Positions 15,583-24,053 of a DNA stretch of 64,000 nt are shown here, piece by piece. The notes beneath the pieces were generated by a model that searched no databases, was not told the DNA's origin, and saw only the letters and a list, made by a program, of their open reading frames with translations. Position numbers and translations under genes: made by a program. Source of the stretch: Bacteroidales bacterium (GTDB lineage: Bacteria > Bacteroidota > Bacteroidia > Bacteroidales > ML635J-15); assembly GCA_017617125.1 (NCBI GenBank), contig JAFZWY010000044.1, forward strand, positions 43,988 to 107,987. The letters are read 5' to 3'. Numbering within the stretch: the first letter of the stretch is position 1; each line of letters starts with the position of its first letter.

Positions 15583-15603
15583 CAGTTTGAAAAAAGATTG
15601 TCG

Positions 15604-16827
15604 ATGAAGATTCTTCTGATAAACCATTATGCTGGTTCTCCGCAGTTAGGCATGGAGTTCCGTCCGTATTACATGGCGCGTGAGTGGCAAAAGTCTGGTC
15701 ACGAGGTGCTTATTGTTGGCGCTACATTTTCGCATTTGCGCAAGCGTCAACCACAACCAAGCGATGAGGTAATCGACGGGGTTCATTACCGCTGGGTGAA
15801 GACTAACGCCTACAAGGGAAACGGCATTGGTCGTATCAGGTCGATGTTTTCGTTTGTCTGGCAGTTGAAGTATCGCTACAAGAAGATTCTCGCCGGCTTT
15901 GTCCCCGACATTGTAATTGCGTCATCGACATATCCGCTCGACAATTATCCGGCAAAGAAGATTGCCCGCCATTATGGTGCTAAGTACATTTACGAGATTC
16001 ACGATCTTTGGCCGCTTTCGCCGATGGAACTTGGCGGATATAGCCCCAAGCATCCGTTTATAAGGGTTATGCAGCAAGCCGAGGATTTCGCATACGCAAA
16101 TGTCGATGCCGTGGTGTCGATGTTGCCGAAGGCTGTCGACCATGCCGAGGAGCGCGGTTTGCCACGCGAAAAGTTCTATTATGTCCCTAATGGAATTGTG
16201 GAGAATGACTGGGAAAAGCCTGAACCATTGCCGGCCGAACATGCCGAACTTATAGCAAGACTGAAGTCGGAAAATAAGTTCCTTGTAGGATTTGCTGGTG
16301 CTCATGGTATTGCAAATTCCCTGCAGTCGATAATCGATGCAGTCAATAAGCTCGAAAGCCAGAATGTATCGTTGGTTTTGGTCGGAACGGGACAGGAAAA
16401 GGACAACTTGATCAATTATGTTGCAAAGAATAACATCAAAAATGTATTTTTCCTGCCGCCAGTGAGCAAATTTGCTGTTCCGTCGTTCCTGAAGGAGATG
16501 GATGTGCTATATATTGGGCTTCAGAACCAGTCGCTTTTCCGTTTTGGCATAAGTCCCAACAAGATGTTCGACTACATGATGGCGTCGAAACCGATAATCC
16601 AGGCGATAAATGCTGGTAACAACTTGGTTCGCGAGGCCGACTGTGGCTATGATGTTGAGCCGGAGAATGTAAACGACATTGCCGAGGCTATACTGAAACT
16701 GCAGAAGTTGTCGTCGGAAGAACTGGCGCGACTGGGAGCCAATGGCCATGAGTTCGTCTTAAAGAATCATACCTATTCGGTTCTGGCGAATAAATTTGTA
16801 AATGTTTTCGAAAAGTTATTGAAATAG
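15604..16827 (+). CDS. Glycosyltransferase family 4, WbuB-like
   Basis: A 407-residue GT-B fold glycosyltransferase that would transfer a sugar from a nucleotide donor during surface polysaccharide synthesis. The N-terminal acceptor domain starts MKILLINHYAGSPQLGMEFRP, as in WbuB-type enzymes. The C-terminal donor domain shows GFAGAHGIANSLQ (about 227) and the E-containing region FGISPNKMFDYMMASKPII, equivalent to the family EX7E motif. The ATG at 15604 is chosen because it lies after the promoter and matches the family N-terminus. wecB follows after 4 bases, so the pair probably makes and uses a HexNAc sugar. Donor and acceptor cannot be told from sequence. Confidence 0.88.
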   Translation: MKILLINHYAGSPQLGMEFRPYYMAREWQKSGHEVLIVGATFSHLRKRQPQPSDEVIDGVHYRWVKTNAYKGNGIGRIRSMFSFVWQLKYRYKKILAGFVPDIVIASSTYPLDNYPAKKIARHYGAKYIYEIHDLWPLSPMELGGYSPKHPFIRVMQQAEDFAYANVDAVVSMLPKAVDHAEERGLPREKFYYVPNGIVENDWEKPEPLPAEHAELIARLKSENKFLVGFAGAHGIANSLQSIIDAVNKLESQNVSLVLVGTGQEKDNLINYVAKNNIKNVFFLPPVSKFAVPSFLKEMDVLYIGLQNQSLFRFGISPNKMFDYMMASKPIIQAINAGNNLVREADCGYDVEPENVNDIAEAILKLQKLSSEELARLGANGHEFVLKNHTYSVLANKFVNVFEKLLK

Positions 16828-16831
16828 ATAT

Positions 16832-17899
16832 ATGAAGATTTTAACAGTTGTCGGTGCCCGTCCGCAGTTTGTAAAAGCGGCAGTGATAAGCAGGGCAGTT
16901 GCCAAATGTGATGGAGTAGAGGAAGTTATTGTTCACACAGGACAGCACTACGATACGAATATGTCGGATATTTTCTTCGAGGAAATGGAAATCCGTCATC
17001 CCGACTATAATTTGAATATAAACGGTCTGTCGCATGGCGCAATGACGGGACAGATGCTCGAGAAAATAGAAAAGGTGATTATCGACGAGAAACCCGACTG
17101 GGTTCTTGTGTACGGCGACACCGACTCGACTCTTGCTGGAGCTTTGGCGGCCTGCAAGTTGCATATAAGATTGGCTCACGTCGAGGCAGGCCTTCGTTCG
17201 TTCAATATGCAGATGCCCGAGGAGATAAACCGTATTCTTACCGACAGGGTAAGCAACATTTTATTCTGTCCGACCGACAAGGCTGTTGAGAATCTGAGGA
17301 ACGAAGGCTACGAAAACATCGATTGCGATGTGGTACGTTGTGGCGATGTAATGTACGATGCAGCAAAGTATTATCAGACAAAGGCAAAACGTCCGCAAGC
17401 CGATATTCCACAAAAGTATATATTGTGCACTGTGCATCGTGCAGAAAATACCGACAACGAGGCAAATCTGAAGGGAATATTCTCTGCTCTGGAGACAATT
17501 TCGGAAAAAATACCAGTTGTCATTCCGATTCATCCGCGAACAAGGGCTATTCTGGCAAAAGCAAATTATGATTTTGCAGGAAGTCGCATTTGTTTTATCG
17601 ACCCGGTAGGCTATTTCGAGATGATTTGGCTCATCTTGCATTCGGAACTTATTATGACCGATAGTGGCGGTTTGCAGAAGGAAGCGTATTTCTTTGGCAA
17701 GAAATGTGTGACTATGCGCGAACAGACCGAGTGGATAGAATTGGTCGACTGTGGTTGCAACGTGTTGGCTGGTGCAAATACAGAATTGATAATCAAGAGT
17801 GTTGACGAAATGCTTGCAAAAAATGTTGATTTCTCTTTGCCTTTGTATGGCGATGCTCATTCTGGCGAATTCATATTGAGCAAGCTGATGGGCAAGTAA
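16832..17899 (+). CDS. wecB: UDP-N-acetylglucosamine 2-epimerase, non-hydrolysing
   Basis: A 355-residue enzyme that interconverts UDP-GlcNAc and UDP-ManNAc for cell-surface polysaccharides. Family motifs in order: GARPQFVKAA (about 7-16), VHTGQHYDTNMSD, LVYGDTDSTLAGA (about 93), HVEAGLRS (about 112), MPEEINR, TVHRAENTD (about 197), and SGGLQKEA with VTMREQTEW near 272-290. All are intact. It is 4 bases downstream of the glycosyltransferase and likely supplies its sugar donor. No terminator is obvious; repeat copy C follows and contains a strong hairpin. Confidence 0.95.
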   Translation: MKILTVVGARPQFVKAAVISRAVAKCDGVEEVIVHTGQHYDTNMSDIFFEEMEIRHPDYNLNINGLSHGAMTGQMLEKIEKVIIDEKPDWVLVYGDTDSTLAGALAACKLHIRLAHVEAGLRSFNMQMPEEINRILTDRVSNILFCPTDKAVENLRNEGYENIDCDVVRCGDVMYDAAKYYQTKAKRPQADIPQKYILCTVHRAENTDNEANLKGIFSALETISEKIPVVIPIHPRTRAILAKANYDFAGSRICFIDPVGYFEMIWLILHSELIMTDSGGLQKEAYFFGKKCVTMREQTEWIELVDCGCNVLAGANTELIIKSVDEMLAKNVDFSLPLYGDAHSGEFILSKLMGK

Positions 17900-17904
17900 T
17901 CAAA

Positions 17905-18035
17905 AGTTTCAAGTTTCTAAGTTTAACTTCGTTGAGGGCTTCGCCGTTCTATGGCTGACGCCGTTTCTGTTGAGACGCAAAATTTTGCGTCTGTACAAAC
18001 GCCTGTTCGCCTGTCAGCCTGTCTGCCCGTCAGCC
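17905..18035. repeat. Mosaic of dispersed palindromic repeats (copy C)
   Basis: Same order as copy B: GTTTCTAAGTTTAACTTCG, TTGAGGGCTTCGCCGTTCTA, then CTGTTG and the 20-bp palindrome AGACGCAAAATTTTGCGTCT (17973-17992), then GTACAAACGCCTGTTCGCCTG. Between two convergent genes, the palindrome may also serve as a terminator. Confidence 0.85.
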
Positions 18036-18036
18036 T

Positions 18037-18531
18037 TTATAAAATCTTCATTGCTATTGCTGCGCAGGCTTCGGCGTCGGCGAGGGCATGGTGGTGGTTT
18101 TCGAGTATGTAGCCGCAGGCTTCCGATACGGTGTGAAGCTGATGGTTTGGCAACTTGTTCCCGAAAAATCTTCGTGCGGCACGGCAGGTACATCTGAACT
18201 CGTAGTCGGGGTAGGTCATGCAATAGGTTTGGAAAACCGCCTTCAGGCAGCCTTCGTCGAACGGACTGTTGTGAGCAACGAGTGTAAGCCCTTCGATTTT
18301 CGGTTCTATTTGTTTCCACACTTCGGGAAAAATTGGGGCGTTGTCGGTGTCGTTCTTGCCTAGTCCGTGTACTCGCTGGCAGAAATAAGTATAGTAGTTC
18401 GGTTCCGGCTTTATGAGGCTGTAGAACGAATCGGCTATTTTGCCGTTGCGTACGACGACAAGTCCCACGCTGCAAACGCTGCTGCGTTCACCGTTGGCGG
18501 TTTCGAAGTCTATGGCTGCAAAGTCCTGCAT
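18037..18531 (-). CDS. DnaQ-like 3'-5' exonuclease (DEDDh family)
   Basis: A 164-residue nuclease. Exo I motif FAAIDFETAN (Asp8, Glu10), Exo II AHNSPFDEGCL (Asp near 91) and Exo III HHALADAEACA (His and Asp near 150) give the DEDDh set. Proteins of this size act as freestanding proofreading-like or RNA/DNA-trimming exonucleases. The ATG at 18531 is chosen: it has an AAAGAG ribosome site, matches the family N-terminus, and lies after the -7 box at 18551. An upstream in-frame extension to 18609 would start before the promoter. Confidence 0.88.
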   Translation of the reverse strand: MQDFAAIDFETANGERSSVCSVGLVVVRNGKIADSFYSLIKPEPNYYTYFCQRVHGLGKNDTDNAPIFPEVWKQIEPKIEGLTLVAHNSPFDEGCLKAVFQTYCMTYPDYEFRCTCRAARRFFGNKLPNHQLHTVSEACGYILENHHHALADAEACAAIAMKIL

Positions 18532-18550
18532 CTCTTTGTATTTTTGTTCG

Positions 18551-18558
18551 CAAAGATA
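18551..18558 (-). promoter_or_regulatory. -7 promoter box of the exonuclease gene
   Basis: Minus-strand TATCTTTG, 19 bases upstream of the ATG at 18531. Confidence 0.5.
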
Positions 18559-18603
18559 GGTTATATTTAAGACATAATGTGTCGCAGTAAAAAAATAAAT
18601 TAG

Positions 18604-18637
18604 TTGCATTCTCCCTCAAAAAAAATGATTAACTTTG
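18604..18637 (+). promoter_or_regulatory. Upstream promoter candidate for the sulfonolipid genes
   Basis: TTG (18604-18606) and TAACTTTG (18630-18637), 23 bases apart. It would give a leader of about 85 bases. A second candidate lies closer at 18692-18722. Confidence 0.45.
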
Positions 18638-18691
18638 TGCGATTTTTCGTGGTTGGCTTTGGGTTCTCCAATCGCGAAATTTCAAAGATTA

Positions 18692-18722
18692 TTGTTATGA
18701 ATATGAACCCGTTTTATATTTG
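18692..18722 (+). promoter_or_regulatory. Proximal promoter candidate, leaderless start of the sulfonolipid genes
   Basis: TTG (18692-18694) and TATATTTG (18715-18722) are 20 bases apart, with the ATG only 3 bases downstream at 18726, so a transcript from here would be leaderless. Confidence 0.5.
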
Positions 18723-18725
18723 TAT

Positions 18726-19988
18726 ATGAAAGACATATTTGAAAGAATTCATGAGTCTTCGGGCGGTCCGCTCGGACAGTACAGGGAAAAATTCGAAGGT
18801 TATTACACATTTCCAAAGTTGGAGGGCGAAATTGGTCCTCGCATGAGGTTTAACGGCAAGGAAGTATTGTGCTGGAGCTTGAATAACTATTTAGGTCTGG
18901 CAAATCATCCTGCAGTCCGCAAGGCTGATGCTGATGGCGCAGCAAAGTGGGGCTTGGCTTATCCTATGGGAAGCCGTATGCTTACTGGTCATACCGCATT
19001 GCACGAACAGTTGGAACGCGAGCTCGCTGATTTCGAAAAGAAGGAAGCTGCTTTCCAGATGAACTTCGGCTATCAGGGTATAGTTTCTGTTATCGACAGC
19101 CTTATGACTCGTCACGATGTGATAGTTTTCGACGCTGAAGCTCACGCTTGTCTGCTCGACGGAAAACGTCTCCACATGGGCAAGTCGTTCTCGTTCAAGC
19201 ACAACGATATCGAAAGCTGCGAAAAGAAGTTGCAGGTTGCTTGCAAGATTGCCGACGAACAGGGCGGTGGCGTTTTGGTAATTACCGAAGGTGTTTACGG
19301 TATGACCGGCGCTCTTGGTATTCTCGACCAGATTGTTGCCTTGAAGAAGAAATATAACTTCCGCATCCTTATCGACGATGCTCACGGATTTGGCGTTATG
19401 GGCGAACACGGACGCGGAACTTCGGAACACTTCAACGTAATGGACGACATCGACATCTATATCGGTGCTTATGCAAAATCAATGGCTTGCATCGGCGGTT
19501 TCGTCGCATCGAAGAAGTATATCATCGATTTCTTGCGTTACAACATGCGTTCTCAGATTTACGCAAAGGCTCTTCCTATGCCAATAGTTGAAGGTTGCTT
19601 GAAGCGTCTCGAGATCATCCGCAGCGCTGAGGGTGACGAACTCCGCAAGAAATTGTGGACTGTAACCCGTCGTTTGCAGGAAGGTTTCCGCAACCTTGGA
19701 TTCACAATCGGTCCAGCAGAGGCTTGTGTAACTCCTATCCACATCCAGGGCGGAACAAACCAGGCAGCAAACATAGCATACGACTTGCGCGAAAACTACA
19801 AGATTTTCTGCTCAATCGTTACTTATCCTGTAATTCCAGTCGGAATGATTATCTTCCGTATTATCCCGACAGCTGCTCATAGCATCGAGGATGTTGACTA
19901 TACGTTGAACGCATTCAAGGAAATTAAGGAAAAGCTCGAGAGCGGCAAGTACGATGCTCCGGCTCCAATGCTGAATTTCACCAAGTAA
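18726..19988 (+). CDS. Probable cysteate fatty-acyltransferase, alpha-oxoamine synthase family
   Basis: A 420-residue PLP enzyme of the family that includes serine palmitoyltransferase, KBL and BioF. These condense an amino acid with an acyl thioester, releasing CO2. Motifs: the substrate-binding NYLGLANHPAV (about 55), GSRMLTGHT (about 83), DDAHGFGVMGEHGRG (about 218) and the PLP lysine in AYAKSMACIGG (Lys251). The N-terminus differs from typical Bacteroides serine palmitoyltransferase. The next gene resembles cysteate synthase and the third an SDR ketoreductase, so the likely reaction is cysteate plus acyl thioester to 3-ketocapnine, the first committed step of sulfonolipids. Serine as substrate remains possible. 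The ATG at 18726 is preferred to the TTG at 18720. Confidence 0.8.
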   Translation: MKDIFERIHESSGGPLGQYREKFEGYYTFPKLEGEIGPRMRFNGKEVLCWSLNNYLGLANHPAVRKADADGAAKWGLAYPMGSRMLTGHTALHEQLERELADFEKKEAAFQMNFGYQGIVSVIDSLMTRHDVIVFDAEAHACLLDGKRLHMGKSFSFKHNDIESCEKKLQVACKIADEQGGGVLVITEGVYGMTGALGILDQIVALKKKYNFRILIDDAHGFGVMGEHGRGTSEHFNVMDDIDIYIGAYAKSMACIGGFVASKKYIIDFLRYNMRSQIYAKALPMPIVEGCLKRLEIIRSAEGDELRKKLWTVTRRLQEGFRNLGFTIGPAEACVTPIHIQGGTNQAANIAYDLRENYKIFCSIVTYPVIPVGMIIFRIIPTAAHSIEDVDYTLNAFKEIKEKLESGKYDAPAPMLNFTK

Positions 19989-20084
19989 AATCCGTCATGG
20001 ATTGTTTTTTGAAATAAAAAATAGAGTGGAGAAGTGTCCTGAATTGTTTCGGGATGCTTTTCCTGCTTTTAAAAAGATACAGAT

Positions 20085-21305
20085 ATGAAATATAACCTGA
20101 TATGCAAGAAGTGCGGCGCAGTTATTAAAAATTTCGCCGAATGGTTCGCTCACGACCAGCTTTGTCCGCAGTGCGGAAGCAATCATGTGGAAGTAAAATA
20201 CGATGCCGATTACTCGAAACTTCCTGAACTTTACAAGGGAAAACCTGAAAGTTTCTGGCATTACTTCGACTTTTTGCCTCTCGAGGACAAAAAGAATATC
20301 GTTAGCTTCGGCGAGGGCGCAATTCCCGTAGAACATTGGGATTTTCTCGACCGTTTTGCCAATGAAAAGTATGGTATCGACTGCAAAGCATATGTTTACC
20401 GTAACGACCTTAACGGCGGAACCAATACTTTCAAGGATGTGGCTGCTTCGTTGGCTGCTTCGCTGTTCAAGGAGAACGGTGTGAAGGAATATTGCCTCGC
20501 ATCGAGTGGAAATACAGCAACTGCCTACAGCAAGTACTTGGCAAAGGCTGGCGTTAAGTTCGATATTTTTGTTCCCGAATGCGTTTGCAAGGACACTATT
20601 GACGAAATTCGTTCGCTCGGTCAGAACCTTGTGGTTTGCGAAGGCGACTACGGCGCAGCAAAGAAAGTTGCCGCCAATTTCCACAAGGAGCAGAAGGTAA
20701 TGATTTCGGCTGGCAATATCGACCCGATACGTGTTGAGGCCAAGAAGACTATGGTCTTCGAGTTTATGCGCCAGTTGGGACAGATGCCCGATGTTTATGT
20801 TCAGGCAGTTGCCGGCGGTACTGGACCTATTGCACTTGACAAGGGCGTACGCGAAATTTGCGGAATGTATCCCGAAGTCAAGTTGCCGCGCATGATTCTT
20901 GTTCAGCAGGACACCTGCGACCCGATGGTTCAGGGTTGGGAGCGTGCCGTGAAGAGCAATTTTGCTGAAGGTTACGAAAAGGATTATCCGGTAATCGACA
21001 ATCCGCAGACCAAGGTTTCGATACTTTCGGCTGGTAATCCGGGAATGTATCCTATTGTGGCTCCGATAGTTCGCAAGAGCGACGGTTGCTTTGTACGCAT
21101 TAAGGAATCGCAGATTGCCGACTATGCACGCATTGCAAAGAACGAAAAGGGTGTTTACTTCGGTCCTGCAGGTGCAGTTTGCTTTGCTGGCTTCTACAAG
21201 GCTCTCGAGGAAGGTCGTATCAGAAATGGTGAGACCGTTCTCATAAACACTGGCGAAGGTGCTGCAAGAGCAAAGGCATTCAAGGCAGAGGTTGATGCAA
21301 AATAA
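20085..21305 (+). CDS. Probable cysteate synthase, threonine-synthase-like PLP enzyme
   Basis: A 406-residue fold-type II PLP enzyme. The N-terminus has a zinc ribbon (Cys8, Cys11, Cys28, Cys31). The PLP lysine is in GGTNTFKDVAAS (about 112), like the threonine synthase SFKD motif, with ASSGNTATAYSKYL as the phosphate/cofactor loop and AVAGGTGPIALDKG later. Family knowledge: members of this branch make cysteate from O-phosphoserine and sulfite. True threonine synthase cannot be excluded by motif alone, but the flanking SPT-like and SDR genes favour cysteate synthase feeding sulfonolipid synthesis. The 96-base gap to the previous gene has no strong terminator. Confidence 0.75.
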   Translation: MKYNLICKKCGAVIKNFAEWFAHDQLCPQCGSNHVEVKYDADYSKLPELYKGKPESFWHYFDFLPLEDKKNIVSFGEGAIPVEHWDFLDRFANEKYGIDCKAYVYRNDLNGGTNTFKDVAASLAASLFKENGVKEYCLASSGNTATAYSKYLAKAGVKFDIFVPECVCKDTIDEIRSLGQNLVVCEGDYGAAKKVAANFHKEQKVMISAGNIDPIRVEAKKTMVFEFMRQLGQMPDVYVQAVAGGTGPIALDKGVREICGMYPEVKLPRMILVQQDTCDPMVQGWERAVKSNFAEGYEKDYPVIDNPQTKVSILSAGNPGMYPIVAPIVRKSDGCFVRIKESQIADYARIAKNEKGVYFGPAGAVCFAGFYKALEEGRIRNGETVLINTGEGAARAKAFKAEVDAK

Positions 21306-21319
21306 AAATATCGCACACT

Positions 21320-21425
21320 GAGCTGAGCCGAATAATACCGCCCACTGAGCGTAGTCGAAGTGAAGGTATTCTAAAATGGGACAATGTGCTTTTCGGCTGC
21401 CCTTCGACAAGCTCAGGGAGCAGTA
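21320..21425. repeat. Paired dispersed palindromes between cysteate synthase and reductase genes
   Basis: CACTGAGCGTAGTCGAAGTG (21343-21362) and CCCTTCGACAAGCTCAGGG (21400-21418) are forms of a palindromic repeat common in Bacteroidota genomes and can pair with each other. No gene lies here. Confidence 0.75.
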
Positions 21426-21437
21426 TAGATAAAAACT

Positions 21438-22241
21438 ATGAAACATCGCTTTGCAGACAAAATAGTATGGATTACTGGTGCTTCGTCGGGAATAGGCGAG
21501 GCAACAGCCTACCGTATGGCAATGGAAGGTGCAAGCCTTGTGCTGACATCGCGCAACGAGTCGGCACTCGAAAAGGTACGCGAAAAATGCCTAGCCAATG
21601 GTGCTGCCGATGCAAAGGTTTTGCCTGCCGACTTGTCAAATTTGGAAAACTTGGCGCAGGTTTCGGAGCGGGCTTGGTCGTTGTTCGGCAGAATCGACAT
21701 TTTCTTCTGCAATGCAGGAATCAGCCAGCGTTCCAGTACAGTCGATTCGCAGATGGATGTGATTGACAAGGTAATGGATGTCAACTATTTTGCTCCTGTG
21801 ACAATCACAAAGACGATTCTTCCCAAAATGATTGCCAATGGTGGCGGACAGATTGCCGTTACGACAAGCATTGCAGGAAAGTTCGGTTTCCCGCTTCGTT
21901 GTGCCTATAGTTCGTCGAAGTTCGCGCTGTATGGCTTCTTCGAGACTGTTCAGGCGGAGTGCTACAAGGACCATATTCGCGTTACTTTTGTTTGTCCGGG
22001 TCGTGTGCAGACCAACATTTCGCTTTATGCGCTCGAAAAGGACGGCACTCCGCATGGCAAGATGGACGCAGGTCAGGCTGGTGGAATAACTTCGGAGAAG
22101 GCTGCACGCAAGATTGTGAATGCCATCTATCGTAAAAAACGCGAAGTGCTTGTCGGTGGCAAGGAACTGATAATGGTACACATCAAGCGTTGGTTCCCCG
22201 GACTGGCAGCGAGAATAGCAAGAAATATAAAAGCGATGTAA
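21438..22241 (+). CDS. SDR ketoreductase, probable 3-ketocapnine reductase
   Basis: A 267-residue classical short-chain dehydrogenase. It has the NADP(H) motif TGASSGIG (about 14-21), an arginine after the second strand (TSRNES) favouring NADPH, the NAG motif (FFCNAGIS, about 91), catalytic Ser near 140 (TTSIAG) and YSSSK at about 154-158. The C-terminal HIKRWFPGLAARIARNIKAM is hydrophobic and basic, suited to membrane contact. It resembles 3-ketodihydrosphingosine reductases. With the two genes upstream it would complete capnine synthesis (cysteate, 3-ketocapnine, capnine). The N-acyltransferase for sulfobacin-type lipids is not in the window. Confidence 0.8.
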   Translation: MKHRFADKIVWITGASSGIGEATAYRMAMEGASLVLTSRNESALEKVREKCLANGAADAKVLPADLSNLENLAQVSERAWSLFGRIDIFFCNAGISQRSSTVDSQMDVIDKVMDVNYFAPVTITKTILPKMIANGGGQIAVTTSIAGKFGFPLRCAYSSSKFALYGFFETVQAECYKDHIRVTFVCPGRVQTNISLYALEKDGTPHGKMDAGQAGGITSEKAARKIVNAIYRKKREVLVGGKELIMVHIKRWFPGLAARIARNIKAM

Positions 22242-22246
22242 AAGGA

Positions 22247-22362
22247 TTGGCTAAAAGAAGAAAAGGCTTAAGGGCTAACAGGCGTTTGTACAGACGCAAA
22301 ATTTTGCGTCTCAACAGAAACGGCGAAGCCAAAGAAACTTAGAAACGTGAAACGTAGAAACA
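22247..22362. repeat. Mosaic of dispersed palindromic repeats (copy D, inverted)
   Basis: Reverse orientation of copies B and C: GCTAACAGGCGTTTGTAC, the 20-bp palindrome AGACGCAAAATTTTGCGTCT (22292-22311), CAACAGAAACGGCGAAGCC and AAACTTAGAAACGTGAAACG. Confidence 0.85.
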
Positions 22363-22374
22363 AATAAGAATACA

Positions 22375-23445
22375 ATGGAAAATTACTTTATATCAGGAAT
22401 ACAGCAGGTTGGTGTAGGTACCGAAAACTTTCACGAATCGTGGAAATGGTACATTGAAATGTTTCAGATGAATGTCAAGATTTTGGAAGACGACACCGTT
22501 GCTGAAAGAATGCTTCCGTACACTGGCAACCAGCCGCAGAAGCGTCACGCTTGCATAGCAGTAAACTTGCAGGGTGGCGGTGGATTCGAAATATGGCAGT
22601 ACTCACAGCGTAAGCCAGAGCCGATTCCTTTCGACGTGCAGGTCGGTGACCTCGGTATTTTTGCCGCGAAAATTAAGAGCCGCAATGTGAAGGCTTTCCA
22701 CGATGAGCTGAAAGCCAAGTACGACAAAGTCGGCGATGTAACCAAAACACCCGAAGGCAAGGAAACTTTCATCGTGAAGGACCCTTGGAACAACTATTTC
22801 CAGGTTGTTGAGGACGACTATGTCTTCATCGACCAGAAATATTTGTCGGGTGGTACGGTTGGTGCAATGATTGGTGTTACCGACATCGAAAGGGCTTTTT
22901 CTGTTTACCGCGATGTGCTTGGCTACGATACCGTTGTGTATGATGAGACTGGTGTTTTCGGTGACTTTGCATTTATGAATGGCGGAAACCAGAAGTACCG
23001 TCGTGTATTGCTTAGGTCGTCGCGCAAGCCAAAGGGTGCTTTTGCTGAACTTATGGGTAGCAGCAGCATCGAGCTTGTTGTTGCTTTGGATCGTCAGCCG
23101 CGCAAGATTTTCGAAGGACGCTACTGGGGTGATCCGGGATTCATTCAGTTATGCTTCGACATTACCAACATGCAGGAACTCCGTAAGTTCTGCGAATCGA
23201 AGGGCTTCCCGTTTACGGTTGACAGCTGTCCGAACAACGAGCGTTTCGATATGGGCGAGGCCAGCGGTCATTTCACCTACATCGAGGACCCAGATGGAAC
23301 ATTGATAGAATTTGTTGAAACACATAAGATTCCAGTAATGAAAAAGCTGGGATGGAACATAAATATGCTTACCCGCGACCGTGAAAAGCCGTTGCCAAGG
23401 TTCTTGTTCAAGGTTATGGGTATGTTTAAGGTAAAATTGGATTAA
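22375..23445 (+). CDS. Tandem VOC-fold protein of the Hdr-like operon
   Basis: A 356-residue protein with two vicinal-oxygen-chelate modules, about 5-140 and 155-320. Each starts with the usual strand-helix (IQQVGVGTENFHESWKWYIEMF; AMIGVTDIERAFSVYRDVLGYD) and the second ends with the DPDGTLIEFVE metal-site strand. The usual first histidines are replaced (IQQVG; GAMIGV; FIQLCFD), so typical 2-His/Glu iron chemistry as in 4-hydroxyphenylpyruvate dioxygenase is doubtful. It starts the operon with only 2 bases to the next gene, so it must belong with the iron-sulfur proteins. Substrate and function are unknown. Confidence 0.75.
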   Translation: MENYFISGIQQVGVGTENFHESWKWYIEMFQMNVKILEDDTVAERMLPYTGNQPQKRHACIAVNLQGGGGFEIWQYSQRKPEPIPFDVQVGDLGIFAAKIKSRNVKAFHDELKAKYDKVGDVTKTPEGKETFIVKDPWNNYFQVVEDDYVFIDQKYLSGGTVGAMIGVTDIERAFSVYRDVLGYDTVVYDETGVFGDFAFMNGGNQKYRRVLLRSSRKPKGAFAELMGSSSIELVVALDRQPRKIFEGRYWGDPGFIQLCFDITNMQELRKFCESKGFPFTVDSCPNNERFDMGEASGHFTYIEDPDGTLIEFVETHKIPVMKKLGWNINMLTRDREKPLPRFLFKVMGMFKVKLD

Positions 23446-23447
23446 AC

Positions 23448-24053
23448 ATGGGAAACTTATATGACCTGCTGATGCAGGATTCTCGTTTCGAAGATGCGCT
23501 CAAGGCGTGCATGAACTGTGGAATATGCACGGCAATATGCCCTGCTGCCGAGTTCTTCCAGTACGACCCGCGTCGTATATGTGACATTGTGCAGCGCAAG
23601 GACGAAAACGAGATAGAAGCTTTGCTTCGTTCCGAAATGATATGGTATTGCGGTCAGTGCCTGTCATGCAAGACGCGCTGTCCACGTCAGAATGTGCCTG
23701 CCGAGGTGATACTTGTGCTCAGGCAAGTCGCCATCAAACTCGGATATATGGATGAACGTATTGCCGAGCAGGAGAAGCGTCTGGCAGAGACAGTTGGAAA
23801 CAATATCCTTGAAATCGGATATTGCGTTCACCCTGATAAGGTTAAGCCCGAACTTCATATGGAGCAGGGGCCTATCTGGGAGTGGTACATAAACAATATC
23901 GAATCCATAGCCCCGAAGCTCGGCGCCAACTATCATGGCGATGGACCTGGAGCATTGCGTAAGATCCGCGAGGAAAATCTTCAGGAAGTAAGGAAGATTT
24001 TCGAGGTTACCGGCGGTATGGACTTGTTGAATACATTAAAGGAGGAGAAATGA
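23448..24053 (+). CDS. HdrC-like protein with two 4Fe-4S clusters
   Basis: A 201-residue soluble iron-sulfur protein. Two ferredoxin-type motifs are complete: CMNCGICTAICP (about 21-32) and CGQCLSCKTRCP (about 68-79). This is the HdrC pattern, carrying electrons to a CCG-domain catalytic subunit. The C-terminal ~100 residues (HPDKVKPELHMEQGPIWEWY) are an extension of unclear role. It overlaps the next gene by ATGA, and the VOC gene ends 2 bases upstream, so the genes are tightly coupled. Confidence 0.88.
   Translation: MGNLYDLLMQDSRFEDALKACMNCGICTAICPAAEFFQYDPRRICDIVQRKDENEIEALLRSEMIWYCGQCLSCKTRCPRQNVPAEVILVLRQVAIKLGYMDERIAEQEKRLAETVGNNILEIGYCVHPDKVKPELHMEQGPIWEWYINNIESIAPKLGANYHGDGPGALRKIREENLQEVRKIFEVTGGMDLLNTLKEEK

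Noticed and set aside
15424..15603. N-terminal extension of the glycosyltransferase through the repeat
   Set aside because: It would be encoded by the dispersed repeat and lies upstream of the predicted transcript start near 15588.
19995..21446. A 483-codon open frame on the minus strand opposite the cysteate synthase gene
   Set aside because: It lies wholly antisense to a clearly recognised enzyme, has no known motif and a low-complexity start, and is explained by codon bias of the real gene.
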